A stretch of 64,000 bases of DNA, from the NCBI RefSeq assembly GCF_014205175.1, contig NZ_JACHNA010000001.1, positions 1,550,001 to 1,614,000 of the forward strand, in the 5' to 3' direction. Below the pieces are notes generated by a model. The model saw nothing but the letters and a program-made list of their open reading frames with translations, was not told the DNA's origin and ran no database searches. Both the position numbers and the translations under genes were made by a program. Source of the DNA: Micrococcus cohnii (lineage in GTDB: Bacteria > Actinomycetota > Actinomycetes > Actinomycetales > Micrococcaceae). This document shows positions 55,577 through 63,399 of the stretch, piece by piece; position 1 is the first letter of the stretch, and each line of letters opens with the position of its first letter.

Positions 55577-57664
55577 TCAGACGCGGCCCTCCGGCCGCGT
55601 GCCATCCTGCACGCGCTGCGTCGCGCCGTCGGGGCCGGTCGTGTCCGGTGCGGAGGACTCATCGATCTCCCGCTCGCCGTCCTCGTGCTGGCCCGGCCCC
55701 TCGCCGCGGCCCTGCACGGCCGGGCTCGCCCCGTCGTCCAGACCGTCCCCGGCCGGGCCGGCGAGCGACCGTCCGCGACCGTCGTCCACACCGTCGTGCT
55801 CTCGCCGTGTCTCGCGCTGCCGAGCGTCCTTCACGGCGGTGGAGCCGGAACCGGAACCGTAGCCGTAGAGCGTCTGGCCGTCGGTCAGCTGGTCCACGCG
55901 CGGCAGCGGCGATGTGCTCGGATTCGCCTCGTCCGTGGCGGTGCGGGCCGACCCGCTGACCGCCTGGCCACCCTCACTCTGCGCCGCGCGCCTGACGCCC
56001 GCCGGCTGCAGCTCCGAGTGCCAGTCCGGGTTCGCGTCGTGCAGGTACTCGATAGGGGCGTGCTCACCGAAGTGGTCGACGTCCGCTTCCTCCCAGTCGA
56101 TGTCCCATCCGCCCGGAGGGCAGTTGAGCAGCTCGTTCCGGCGGATCCAGCGGTAGATCGACGCGTAGGACCGGGTGTTCAGGTGGTCCACGCGGCGGCG
56201 CAGCATGCGGGTGTTCAGCTGCGAGGGGTCCGTCACGCCCATGGAGGCCATGATCTGCACGGCCTCACGCACGGTCAGGCGGTGGTAGTTGAACACGCGG
56301 TTCGACTTGTCCTCGACGTCGAGGGCCTTCATCAGGCGCGGGTCCTGCGTGGCCACGCCCACCGGGCACTCGTTGGTGTGGCACTTCTGCGCCTGGATGC
56401 ACCCGGTGGCCATCATCATCGCGCGGGCGGACATGGTGAAGTCCGCGCCCTGGATGAGGCGCTTGACGATGTCCGAGCCGGTCGCGACCTTGCCGGCCGC
56501 GCCGATCTTGATCATGTCGCGCAGGCCGCTGCCGACCAGAGCGTTGTGCACCAGCATCAGGCCCTCGGTCAGCGGGGTGCCGATGTGGTCCGAGTACTCG
56601 AGCGGTGCGGCGCCGGTGCCGCCCTCCGAGCCGTCCACGATGATGAAGTCGGGCGCGATGCGCTCCTCCCACATCGCCTTGCACATGGCCAGCACGTCCA
56701 CGCGCGAGCCCACACAGAACTTGATGCCGATCGGCTTGCCGTCGGAGAGCTCGCGCAGCTGGCCGATGAAGCGGACCATCTCCCGCGGCGTGCGGAACGC
56801 CGAGTGCGAGGCCGGGGACAGGCAGTCCTGGTCGATCGGGATCTCGCGGGCCTCGGCGATCTCGGGAGTGATCTTCGAGGCCGGGAGCATGCCGCCCAGG
56901 CCCGGCTTGGCGCCCTGCGACATCTTGATGGTGATGCCCTTGACCTCGGGAAGACGGGCCTTCTCGGCGAATGTCTCCGGGTTGAACGTGCCGTCGGAGT
57001 TGCGGCAGCCGAAGTAGCCGGACCCGATCTCCCAGAACAGGTCCGCGCCGTTGCCGCGGTGGTACTTGGTCAGGCCGCCCTCGCCCGTCTCATGCACGAA
57101 GCCGCCCATGCCGGCGCCCTTGTTCATCGCGAGCACGGCGTTGGCGGAGAGCGAGCCGAAGGACATCGACGAGATGTTCATCAGGGACAGGTCATAGGGC
57201 TGACGGCAGTCCGGGCCGCCGATGCGGACCGTCGGCGGCTCCTCGGGAGCGTTCACCGGGGCGGTCGAGTGCAGCAGGAACTCGTAGCCGATCGCGCCGG
57301 TGTCGCGCTCGGTGCCGAATGCCTTGTGGCTGTCCTGGCCCTTGGAGCGGGCGTAGACGATCGAGCGGGTGTCCCGGTCGAAGGGCTTGCCGTCGAAGTT
57401 GCGCTCGATGAAGTACTGCTGAATCTCCGGGCGGATGGACTCCAGGAGATACCGCATGTGTCCGAGCACGGGGTAGTTGCGGAGGATGGCGTGGCGTCGC
57501 TGGGTCACGTCCCAGATCGCGAGGATCAACAGGGCCAGCACGATCGCGGCGAGCACCCACCAAGCTCCATTGCCGATGGCTGCGACGAGCACCACGATCG
57601 CGGCGCCTAGTGACAGGCTGGCGACGATCAGAAGTCGATTGTTCACGCGCCTATGGTGCCCCAT
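55577..57664 (-). CDS. FMN-binding glutamate synthase-like protein, membrane-anchored
   Basis: This ~695-residue protein has one or two N-terminal membrane helices (LLIVASLSLGAAIVVLVAAI; WWVLAAIVLALLILAIW), then a GltS central/FMN barrel: MNISSMSFGSLSANAVLAM, IKMSQGAKPGLGGMLP, DGSEGGTGAAPLEYSDHIG and the 3Fe-4S cysteines in CIQAQKCHTNECPVGV. It lacks the amidotransferase domain of GltB. The last ~130 residues are Gly/Ser/Asp-rich and disordered. ATG at 57664 is taken as start; GTG at 57646 is equally plausible. Family members oxidise small substrates in the membrane context; the true reaction is unknown. Confidence 0.87.
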   Translation of the reverse strand: MGHHRRVNNRLLIVASLSLGAAIVVLVAAIGNGAWWVLAAIVLALLILAIWDVTQRRHAILRNYPVLGHMRYLLESIRPEIQQYFIERNFDGKPFDRDTRSIVYARSKGQDSHKAFGTERDTGAIGYEFLLHSTAPVNAPEEPPTVRIGGPDCRQPYDLSLMNISSMSFGSLSANAVLAMNKGAGMGGFVHETGEGGLTKYHRGNGADLFWEIGSGYFGCRNSDGTFNPETFAEKARLPEVKGITIKMSQGAKPGLGGMLPASKITPEIAEAREIPIDQDCLSPASHSAFRTPREMVRFIGQLRELSDGKPIGIKFCVGSRVDVLAMCKAMWEERIAPDFIIVDGSEGGTGAAPLEYSDHIGTPLTEGLMLVHNALVGSGLRDMIKIGAAGKVATGSDIVKRLIQGADFTMSARAMMMATGCIQAQKCHTNECPVGVATQDPRLMKALDVEDKSNRVFNYHRLTVREAVQIMASMGVTDPSQLNTRMLRRRVDHLNTRSYASIYRWIRRNELLNCPPGGWDIDWEEADVDHFGEHAPIEYLHDANPDWHSELQPAGVRRAAQSEGGQAVSGSARTATDEANPSTSPLPRVDQLTDGQTLYGYGSGSGSTAVKDARQRETRREHDGVDDGRGRSLAGPAGDGLDDGASPAVQGRGEGPGQHEDGEREIDESSAPDTTGPDGATQRVQDGTRPEGRV

Positions 57665-57729
57665 TCGCCAGCGCGACAACAGCGAGCACGGACGTTTCGC
57701 AAAGAATGCCGGCGCCTCGAGGACAGACC

Positions 57730-57759
57730 GTCCGCGGGCCCGGTGCCGGACCCGCGGAC
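57730..57759 (-). terminator. Terminator after putA
   Basis: GTCCGCGGG (57730-57738) pairs with CCCGCGGAC (57751-57759) and the interior CCGG/CCGG can extend the helix. It lies 27 bases past the putA stop and before the glutamate-synthase-like gene. Confidence 0.65.
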
Positions 57760-57785
57760 GAGGCTCGTCACGACGCTGCGGACGA

Positions 57786-60700
57786 TCAGATCACGCCGTC
57801 GGTGAGGTGGTCCGGCGTGCCGAACCGGTGCGCAGTCACGGAGATCGCCTGCTCGTGCACGAACGGCAGCAGCTCGACCTCACCAGCCGAGACGACCGGG
57901 CCCGCGTACACGGCCACGTCCGGGGACTCGCCGAGGGTGCGCTGCAGGTCCCGCTTGGCGGCCAATGCCACCTCGGGCTGGGCCACCCAGTCGGAGATCA
58001 GGCGGATGCGGGCGTCGCCGGCACCATCGGCGGACGGGTCCTGCTCGGCCAGCTCACGGGCGCGCTCGTGGAACGCGGCGGTGTCCTCGATGTGCACGTC
58101 GATGTGCGCCATCGTCCCGTCGGGCGCCTGAAACTCGCGACGCAACTGATCCACCTGGCCGCGCACGCCCTCGGGGGAGATCGGCGCGTGGCCCTCCTGC
58201 TCCGTCGAGGAGACCGGGTTGATCGAGACAGTCATCGGGGCGCTGGCCCGCAGGCCGGCCGAGACAACGCGCAGCAGGTGCTCAGCGGGACCGGACTCCC
58301 AGCGCACGAGCACGCCCGTCGGAACGTGCCGCAGGATATTGCGCTCGGCGCGCAGCGCGGAGATGTCGTGGTCGACGCCGAACGTGCTCGTCCACGCCTT
58401 CTCGTCGAGCTTCTGCGCGGTGTGCAGCCACGACGGGTCGATGCCGCCGGCCTGGCCGTCATCGGTGTCCGTCGACGAGGACTCGGGGCTGGTGAGCCAG
58501 GTCGGGGTGTCCTCCCAGTCCACGAGGCCGTGCAGGTAGTGCGGACCACCGGCCTTCGTCGTGGCGCCGACGACGGAGCGCTTCCAGCCGCCGAACGGCT
58601 GCCGGCGGACGATCGCGCCGGTGATGCCGCGGTTCACGTAGAGGTTGCCGGCGTGGACGTTCTTGACCCAGTGACCGATCTCCTCGGGGTCCAGGGAATG
58701 GATGCCGGAGGTGAGGCCGTAGTCGACGGCGTTGACGATCTCGATGGCCTCGTCGAGGTCCTTCGCCGTCATCACCGAGAGCACGGGGCCGAAGTACTCG
58801 GTCAGGTGCGCGTCGGCGCCCTTCTTCACGCCGTAGCGGATGCCAGGGCTCCACAGCCGGCCGGTGTCGTCGAGCTGCTTCGGCTCCAGGGCCCAGCGCT
58901 CGCCCTCGCCGAGCTCGGTGAGGCCGCGGCGCAGCTTCTCCCCGGGTTCCTCGATGACCGGGCCCATCTGGGCGCGCGCGTCCTCGGGGTAGGCCACGTG
59001 CAGGGAGCGGGCGGCGTCGAGCAGCTGCCGGTGGAACCGCTCGGAGGTCGCGACGGAGCCGACGAGCACGACGATCGACGAGGCCGAGCATTTCTGCCCG
59101 GCATGCCCGAACGCGGAAGCGACCACATCGGCGGTGGCGAGGTCCAGATCCGCCGACGGGGTGACGATCAGCGCGTTCTTGCCGGAGGTCTCCCCCAACA
59201 GGTTCAGCTCGGGGCGCATGCGCTTGAACAGCTGCGCGGTCTCGTAACCGCCGGTGAGGATCAGCCGCTCAACGGAGGGGTGCGTGACCAGCGCGGTGCC
59301 GACCTCCTGCTCATCGCCCTCGGCCATCGTCACCAGGCGCACGAGGTCCTCCGGGTCGACGTCGGCCAGAGGGCCGCCGGCCTGGAACGCCTCGGCGGAG
59401 CGCAGGCCCTCGATGATCGTCTCCCAGGCGACGGCGCCGGTGCGCTCGGACTGCGGGGCCGGCTTGAACACGACGGGCGAGCCGGCGCCCAACGCGGCCA
59501 TGACGCCGCCGACCGGGATGGCGATCGGGAAGTTCCACGGCGGGATCACCATGGTGAGTTTCACGGGCACGGCGCGAGCGCCCTCGACCTCGTCGAGGCC
59601 GCGGGCCAGGCGGGCGTAATAGTGGGCGAAGTCGACGGCCTCGGAGACCTCGGGATCGCCCTGGTCGAGGGCCTTGCCGGTCTCGGCGCCGGCGACCTCG
59701 AGCAGCCGGGCGCGGTTCGCGTGCAGGGCGCGGCCGACGGCGTCGAGCACGTCGCCGCGCTCGGCGCCGCTGAGCTGACGCCACTGGGCGCCTGCGGCTT
59801 CGGCGGCGTCCACGGCCTGTTCGGCCTGCTGCTTCGAGGTGGCCCGGTGCGCGTCGACGGTCTCGATGCCCAGTCGGGAGCTGGGGATGGCTTCGAGGAT
59901 CTGGCGGGCCCACGCACGGTTGCCGGGCAGGGCGGCGTCGGTGTCCGGGGTGTTGGCGAACCCGTCGACCGGGGCGGGGGTGTCACCGTCGACGCCGCGC
60001 AGGCGGTCCTGGCCGCGGGCCGGCTGCGGGATCTCGCGGTCCAGATGCTGCAGGGAGGAGAGGAAGCGGTTCTTCTCGCGCTCGAACAGCTCGTCGTCGG
60101 AGTCGAGGTCGAACACCGCGGACATGAAGTTCTCGTGGGAGGCGCCCTCCTCGAGCCGGCGCACGAGGTAGGAGATCGCGACGTCGAACTCCTCGGGCTT
60201 CACCACGGGGGTGTAGAGCAGCAGCGAGCCGACGTCGTCCTTGACGGCCTCGGCCTGACCGGTGGCCATGCCCAGCAGCATCTCGAACTCCACCTCGGGA
60301 GGCACGGCGCCGGCGGCCGAGGCGACGCCATCGGGCTGGGCGGTGGACAGGCCGCGCTTCTGGACGAGCTGGTAGGCCAGGGCGACGTCGAAGAGGTTGT
60401 GCCCGGCCACGCCGATGCGCACGTTCTTCACGTGCTCGGGGGTGAGGGCGTAGTTGAGCACGCGCTTGTAGTTGGTGTCGGCGTCCTGCTTCGTGTCGAC
60501 GGTCGCGGTGGGCCAGCCCATCAGGGAGGCCTGCATCTGCTCCATCGGCAGGTTCGCACCCTTGACGACGCGCACCTTGACGGGCGCTCCCCCGGCGGCG
60601 ACGCGTCGGGCGGCCCACTCCTGGAGGCGCACCATCGCGGCCATGGCGTCGGGCAGGTAGGCCTGCAGGACGATGCCGGCCGGGTAGTCGGCGAACTCGG

Positions 60701-61484
60701 GCTGGTCCAGCACGCCCATGAAGACGTTCAGGGTGAGGTCCAGGTCGTGGTACTCCTCCATGTCCAGGTTGATGAAGGTGTCCTTCTCCTGGGCCAGGCG
60801 GAACAGGGGGGTGAGGCGCTCGGTGATCTCGGCGACGGCCTCGTCGAACGCCCATTCGGCGTGCGGGGCGGTGGCGGCGGAGACCTTCACGGAGACGTAG
60901 TCGACGTCGTCACGGCGGATCAGGTCCGCGATGCCCTCGAGGCGGCGGTCGGCCTCGCCCTTGCCGAGGATCGCCTCACCGAGCAGGTTGATGTTCAGGT
61001 GGGTGCGCTCGTCGCGCAGCTCGGAGATCGCCTTGCCGAGCTGCTTGTCGCGGGCGTCGACGATCAAGTGGGAGACCATCTCACGCAGCACGCGGCGGGC
61101 GACGGGCACCGCGATGTGCGGCACCAGCGGGGAGACGCGCCCGCCGACGCCGAACACGGCGCGCAGGGCCGGCGGGAGGAAGCCGGGGGCTTCCTGAGCG
61201 AGCTCGCGGAGGGCGCGGGCGGCGATGGCCGGGTCCTCCGGGCGGATCACGTGGTCGACGAAGCGGACGATGAAGTCGAGGCCGCCGGGCTCCTTGAGGG
61301 CGCCGGCGAGCTGCTGCGCGGCGAAGTCGGCCTTGTGCCCGGCGGCGCGGCCGAGCCAGGTGCGGACCTGCGCCACGGCATCGTCGGCGAGCTCCTGCAT
61401 CTGCCGAGGGTCGGGGATTCCGCCGGTCGCGTCGAGGACGCGCTGGAGGTCGTCGTGGTCCTGGGCCGAGAACGTCGCACTCAT
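57786..61484 (-). CDS. putA: Bifunctional proline dehydrogenase / P5C dehydrogenase PutA
   Basis: This 1232-residue enzyme oxidises proline to glutamate. The N-terminal half is a FAD-binding proline dehydrogenase barrel (DDVDYVSVKVSAATAPHAEW, INLDMEEYHDLDLTLNV, VRVVKGANLPMEQ). The C-terminal half is a P5C aldehyde dehydrogenase with LTMVIPPWNFPIAIP, the general base Glu in LLGETSGKNALIV and the catalytic Cys in HAGQKCSASS. There is no ribbon-helix-helix DNA-binding domain. ATG at 61484 follows CACAGT by 6 bases (leaderless pattern). It feeds glutamate pools, like the Pxp locus. Confidence 0.95.
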   Translation of the reverse strand: MSATFSAQDHDDLQRVLDATGGIPDPRQMQELADDAVAQVRTWLGRAAGHKADFAAQQLAGALKEPGGLDFIVRFVDHVIRPEDPAIAARALRELAQEAPGFLPPALRAVFGVGGRVSPLVPHIAVPVARRVLREMVSHLIVDARDKQLGKAISELRDERTHLNINLLGEAILGKGEADRRLEGIADLIRRDDVDYVSVKVSAATAPHAEWAFDEAVAEITERLTPLFRLAQEKDTFINLDMEEYHDLDLTLNVFMGVLDQPEFADYPAGIVLQAYLPDAMAAMVRLQEWAARRVAAGGAPVKVRVVKGANLPMEQMQASLMGWPTATVDTKQDADTNYKRVLNYALTPEHVKNVRIGVAGHNLFDVALAYQLVQKRGLSTAQPDGVASAAGAVPPEVEFEMLLGMATGQAEAVKDDVGSLLLYTPVVKPEEFDVAISYLVRRLEEGASHENFMSAVFDLDSDDELFEREKNRFLSSLQHLDREIPQPARGQDRLRGVDGDTPAPVDGFANTPDTDAALPGNRAWARQILEAIPSSRLGIETVDAHRATSKQQAEQAVDAAEAAGAQWRQLSGAERGDVLDAVGRALHANRARLLEVAGAETGKALDQGDPEVSEAVDFAHYYARLARGLDEVEGARAVPVKLTMVIPPWNFPIAIPVGGVMAALGAGSPVVFKPAPQSERTGAVAWETIIEGLRSAEAFQAGGPLADVDPEDLVRLVTMAEGDEQEVGTALVTHPSVERLILTGGYETAQLFKRMRPELNLLGETSGKNALIVTPSADLDLATADVVASAFGHAGQKCSASSIVVLVGSVATSERFHRQLLDAARSLHVAYPEDARAQMGPVIEEPGEKLRRGLTELGEGERWALEPKQLDDTGRLWSPGIRYGVKKGADAHLTEYFGPVLSVMTAKDLDEAIEIVNAVDYGLTSGIHSLDPEEIGHWVKNVHAGNLYVNRGITGAIVRRQPFGGWKRSVVGATTKAGGPHYLHGLVDWEDTPTWLTSPESSSTDTDDGQAGGIDPSWLHTAQKLDEKAWTSTFGVDHDISALRAERNILRHVPTGVLVRWESGPAEHLLRVVSAGLRASAPMTVSINPVSSTEQEGHAPISPEGVRGQVDQLRREFQAPDGTMAHIDVHIEDTAAFHERARELAEQDPSADGAGDARIRLISDWVAQPEVALAAKRDLQRTLGESPDVAVYAGPVVSAGEVELLPFVHEQAISVTAHRFGTPDHLTDGVI

Positions 61485-61540
61485 GGCCCCACTGTGTCGC
61501 GGACGACACGGGAACGCAATTCGTCGGCGGAGGGTCGGCT

Positions 61541-61602
61541 GCGGGCGGAACCCTGCCCTGCGGTCACCCCCGCGGGCGGAACCCTGCCTTGCGGTCATCC
61601 CC
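61541..61602. repeat. Two 31-bp direct repeats upstream of putA
   Basis: Units 61541-61571 and 61572-61602 begin GCGGGCGGAACCCTGCC and differ at only two positions; a partial third copy (GCGGGCG) follows. They lie in the 267-base gap between the AI-2E permease and putA genes, which holds no convincing gene. Confidence 0.85.
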
Positions 61603-61635
61603 GCGGGCGTTCTCAGAGTCAATTCGGCACGTATT

Positions 61636-61695
61636 CCGCCCGCCTACATGACTGCACCCTACAGACCGCCCGCCCACATGACGGCACCGCACAGG
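61636..61695. repeat. Two 30-bp direct repeats, partly inverse to the 31-bp pair
   Basis: Units 61636-61665 and 61666-61695 begin CCGCCCGCC(T/C)ACATGAC and have few mismatches. The segment TTCCGCCCGC (61634-61643) is the exact inverse of GCGGGCGGAA in the 31-bp units, so the four repeats could fold as large hairpins or serve as paired protein sites. Confidence 0.75.
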
Positions 61696-61751
61696 CGGCA
61701 CGGGGACAGCAGGGCGAGGGCTCCTCTGCGTCCCCGAGCGCTCGGGTGGCC

Positions 61752-63182
61752 TCACCTCCGAGCGCGGGACGGCGACGCCTCACCAGACGCCTCGCCAGGC
61801 GCCTCTCCGACCGAGCTTCGACCGGGCTCGGTCTGCTCTGCGTTCGAGCCGGTGCCGCGGCCCGCGCCCTCCGAGACGGCGCCCGCCTCGTCCTGGCCCG
61901 CGCCCTCCGAGACAGCGCCCGTCCCCTGGCTCACCGCGTCCCGGCCGCTCGCCGGCTCCTCCGTGTGACCGGCCGCCGCCACGCCCTGTGCCTCACGACG
62001 GCGCAGCGGCATCAGGTGCCGACGCTCCATGCCGCGCAGGTCGGCGGAGATGAACGCGTTCATCCACCGCGCGTGCGGGTCCGCATCGATCAGGACCGCC
62101 TTCACCAGCAGCGTCGCGGGCAGGGCCAGGATCGCCCCGAGCGGGCCGAACACCCACGCCCAGAACAGCAGCGACAGGAAGGAGACCGTCGGGATCACGC
62201 CGATCGCGTCGCCGGCCACCTTCGGCTGGATCACCGACTGCAGCACGAAGTTCAGCACGCTGTAGCTGGCCACCACGGCGATGAACGCGGGCCAGCCGCC
62301 CTCCACGAGCGCGAGCAGCGCCGGCGGGATCAGCCCGATCACGAAGCCGATGTTCGGGATGTAGTTCGTCAGGAAGCTCAGCACGCCCCACACCAGCACG
62401 AGCGGCACCCCGATGATCATCAGCGCCACGACGTCGAGGACCGCGACGATCAAGCCGAACACCGTGGTCACGAGCCAGTAGCGGCGCACTCCCCGCGCGA
62501 AGGAGATCAGCGCCCCCCCCAGCTCCGATCGGGCCGTGTTCAGCAGGGCCACGCGCCGTTCGATGCCCATCGAGTCCATCGCCAGGAAGAACATGCCCAT
62601 GATCACCGTGAGCAGCAGCCCCATGACGGCCCAGGTATTCGTCGCAATCGCCGTCAGCGCGGTCACGGCGGTGCCCGTGACGGACTTCCAGTCGATCCCC
62701 TCGACCTGCTGCGTCATCGCCTCGGGGGTGATGCCCAAGGAGATCAGGTAGTTCGTCAGGCCCATCGCGATGTCCTGGAACTCGTGCGTGTACTCGGGCA
62801 GCGCGTCCACGAGCTCCAGCACGGACCACAGCATGAGCCCTACGAACGCCGTCAGCACGCCGCCGACGAGCAGCACGGTCACGGTCGCGCCGAGCACCGG
62901 GTGCAGGCCCTTGTGCGTGAGCCACGCCTGGACCGGGTAGGCGACGATGATGAAGTTCAGCCCCAGGAACACCGGGGCCACGATCTGCGAGAGTCCCTGC
63001 AGGAACTCGACGGTCAGGACCAGCCCGGCCAGCGTCAGGACGATCACGAGCATGCGCGGCCACAGCCGGTGCGGTCGGCGGACGTCCCAGTCCGTCGAGA
63101 CGTCACTGGGCCTCGGCTCCTCGGCCCGTCCCGACGGGGAGCCCAGGCCCCGGTCGGCGGCGCTCTGCGCGGCGACACTCAC
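61752..63182 (-). CDS. AI-2E family transporter
   Basis: This 476-residue protein has about eight hydrophobic helices and the AI-2E (UPF0118) patterns AYPVQAWLTHKGLHPVLGA, FLTNYIPNIGFVIGLIPPAL and VIQPKVAGDAIGVIPTV, with the conserved Pro-Gln-Lys-Val motif near TM7. The last ~100 residues are Glu/Gly/Ser-rich and disordered, with a repeated GAVSEGAG unit. The family includes exporters of autoinducer-2 and Na+(Li+)/H+ antiporters, so the substrate is open. GTG at 63182 follows TACACT by 8 bases. Confidence 0.87.
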   Translation of the reverse strand: MSVAAQSAADRGLGSPSGRAEEPRPSDVSTDWDVRRPHRLWPRMLVIVLTLAGLVLTVEFLQGLSQIVAPVFLGLNFIIVAYPVQAWLTHKGLHPVLGATVTVLLVGGVLTAFVGLMLWSVLELVDALPEYTHEFQDIAMGLTNYLISLGITPEAMTQQVEGIDWKSVTGTAVTALTAIATNTWAVMGLLLTVIMGMFFLAMDSMGIERRVALLNTARSELGGALISFARGVRRYWLVTTVFGLIVAVLDVVALMIIGVPLVLVWGVLSFLTNYIPNIGFVIGLIPPALLALVEGGWPAFIAVVASYSVLNFVLQSVIQPKVAGDAIGVIPTVSFLSLLFWAWVFGPLGAILALPATLLVKAVLIDADPHARWMNAFISADLRGMERRHLMPLRRREAQGVAAAGHTEEPASGRDAVSQGTGAVSEGAGQDEAGAVSEGAGRGTGSNAEQTEPGRSSVGEAPGEASGEASPSRARR

Positions 63183-63224
63183 GGGACAGCAGTGTACGGC
63201 GACGGTAGGGTGGGGCCGACCACA

Positions 63225-63312
63225 TCGACAGGGGAGCGCCGCACGGCGCTGAGAGTGCGCCCGCGCGCAGACCCTCGCACCTGCTCCGGCTCACACCGGG
63301 GAAGGAAGTCGA
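63225..63312 (+). promoter_or_regulatory. TPP riboswitch (THI element)
   Basis: All hallmarks are present: P1 TCGAC/GTCGA (63225-63229 with 63308-63312), the thi-box GGGGAGC, GCTGAGA after a variable P3 stem, ACCCTCG, CACCTG and the closing ACCGGGGAAGGAAG. It binds thiamine pyrophosphate and lies upstream of a thiamine-binding lipoprotein gene. A -10-like TAGGGT at 63206-63211 would start the mRNA about 10 bases before P1. Confidence 0.95.
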
Positions 63313-63372
63313 GCATCTCTCATCCGGCGTCGTCCGTGGCCCGGGCAGCCCCCGGGCGCGGTACGCCCGGCC

Positions 63373-63391
63373 CCTCCCGCACCGCAGGAGG
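63373..63391 (+). promoter_or_regulatory. Ribosome-site sequestering hairpin (riboswitch expression platform)
   Basis: CCTCC (63373-63377) can pair with GGAGG (63387-63391), which is the Shine-Dalgarno sequence of the TTG start at 63400. This fits translational control by the TPP riboswitch. A second GC-rich hairpin lies just before it (GCCCGGGC/GCCCGGGC region at ~63338-63356). Confidence 0.55.
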
Positions 63392-63399
63392 ACATCGCC

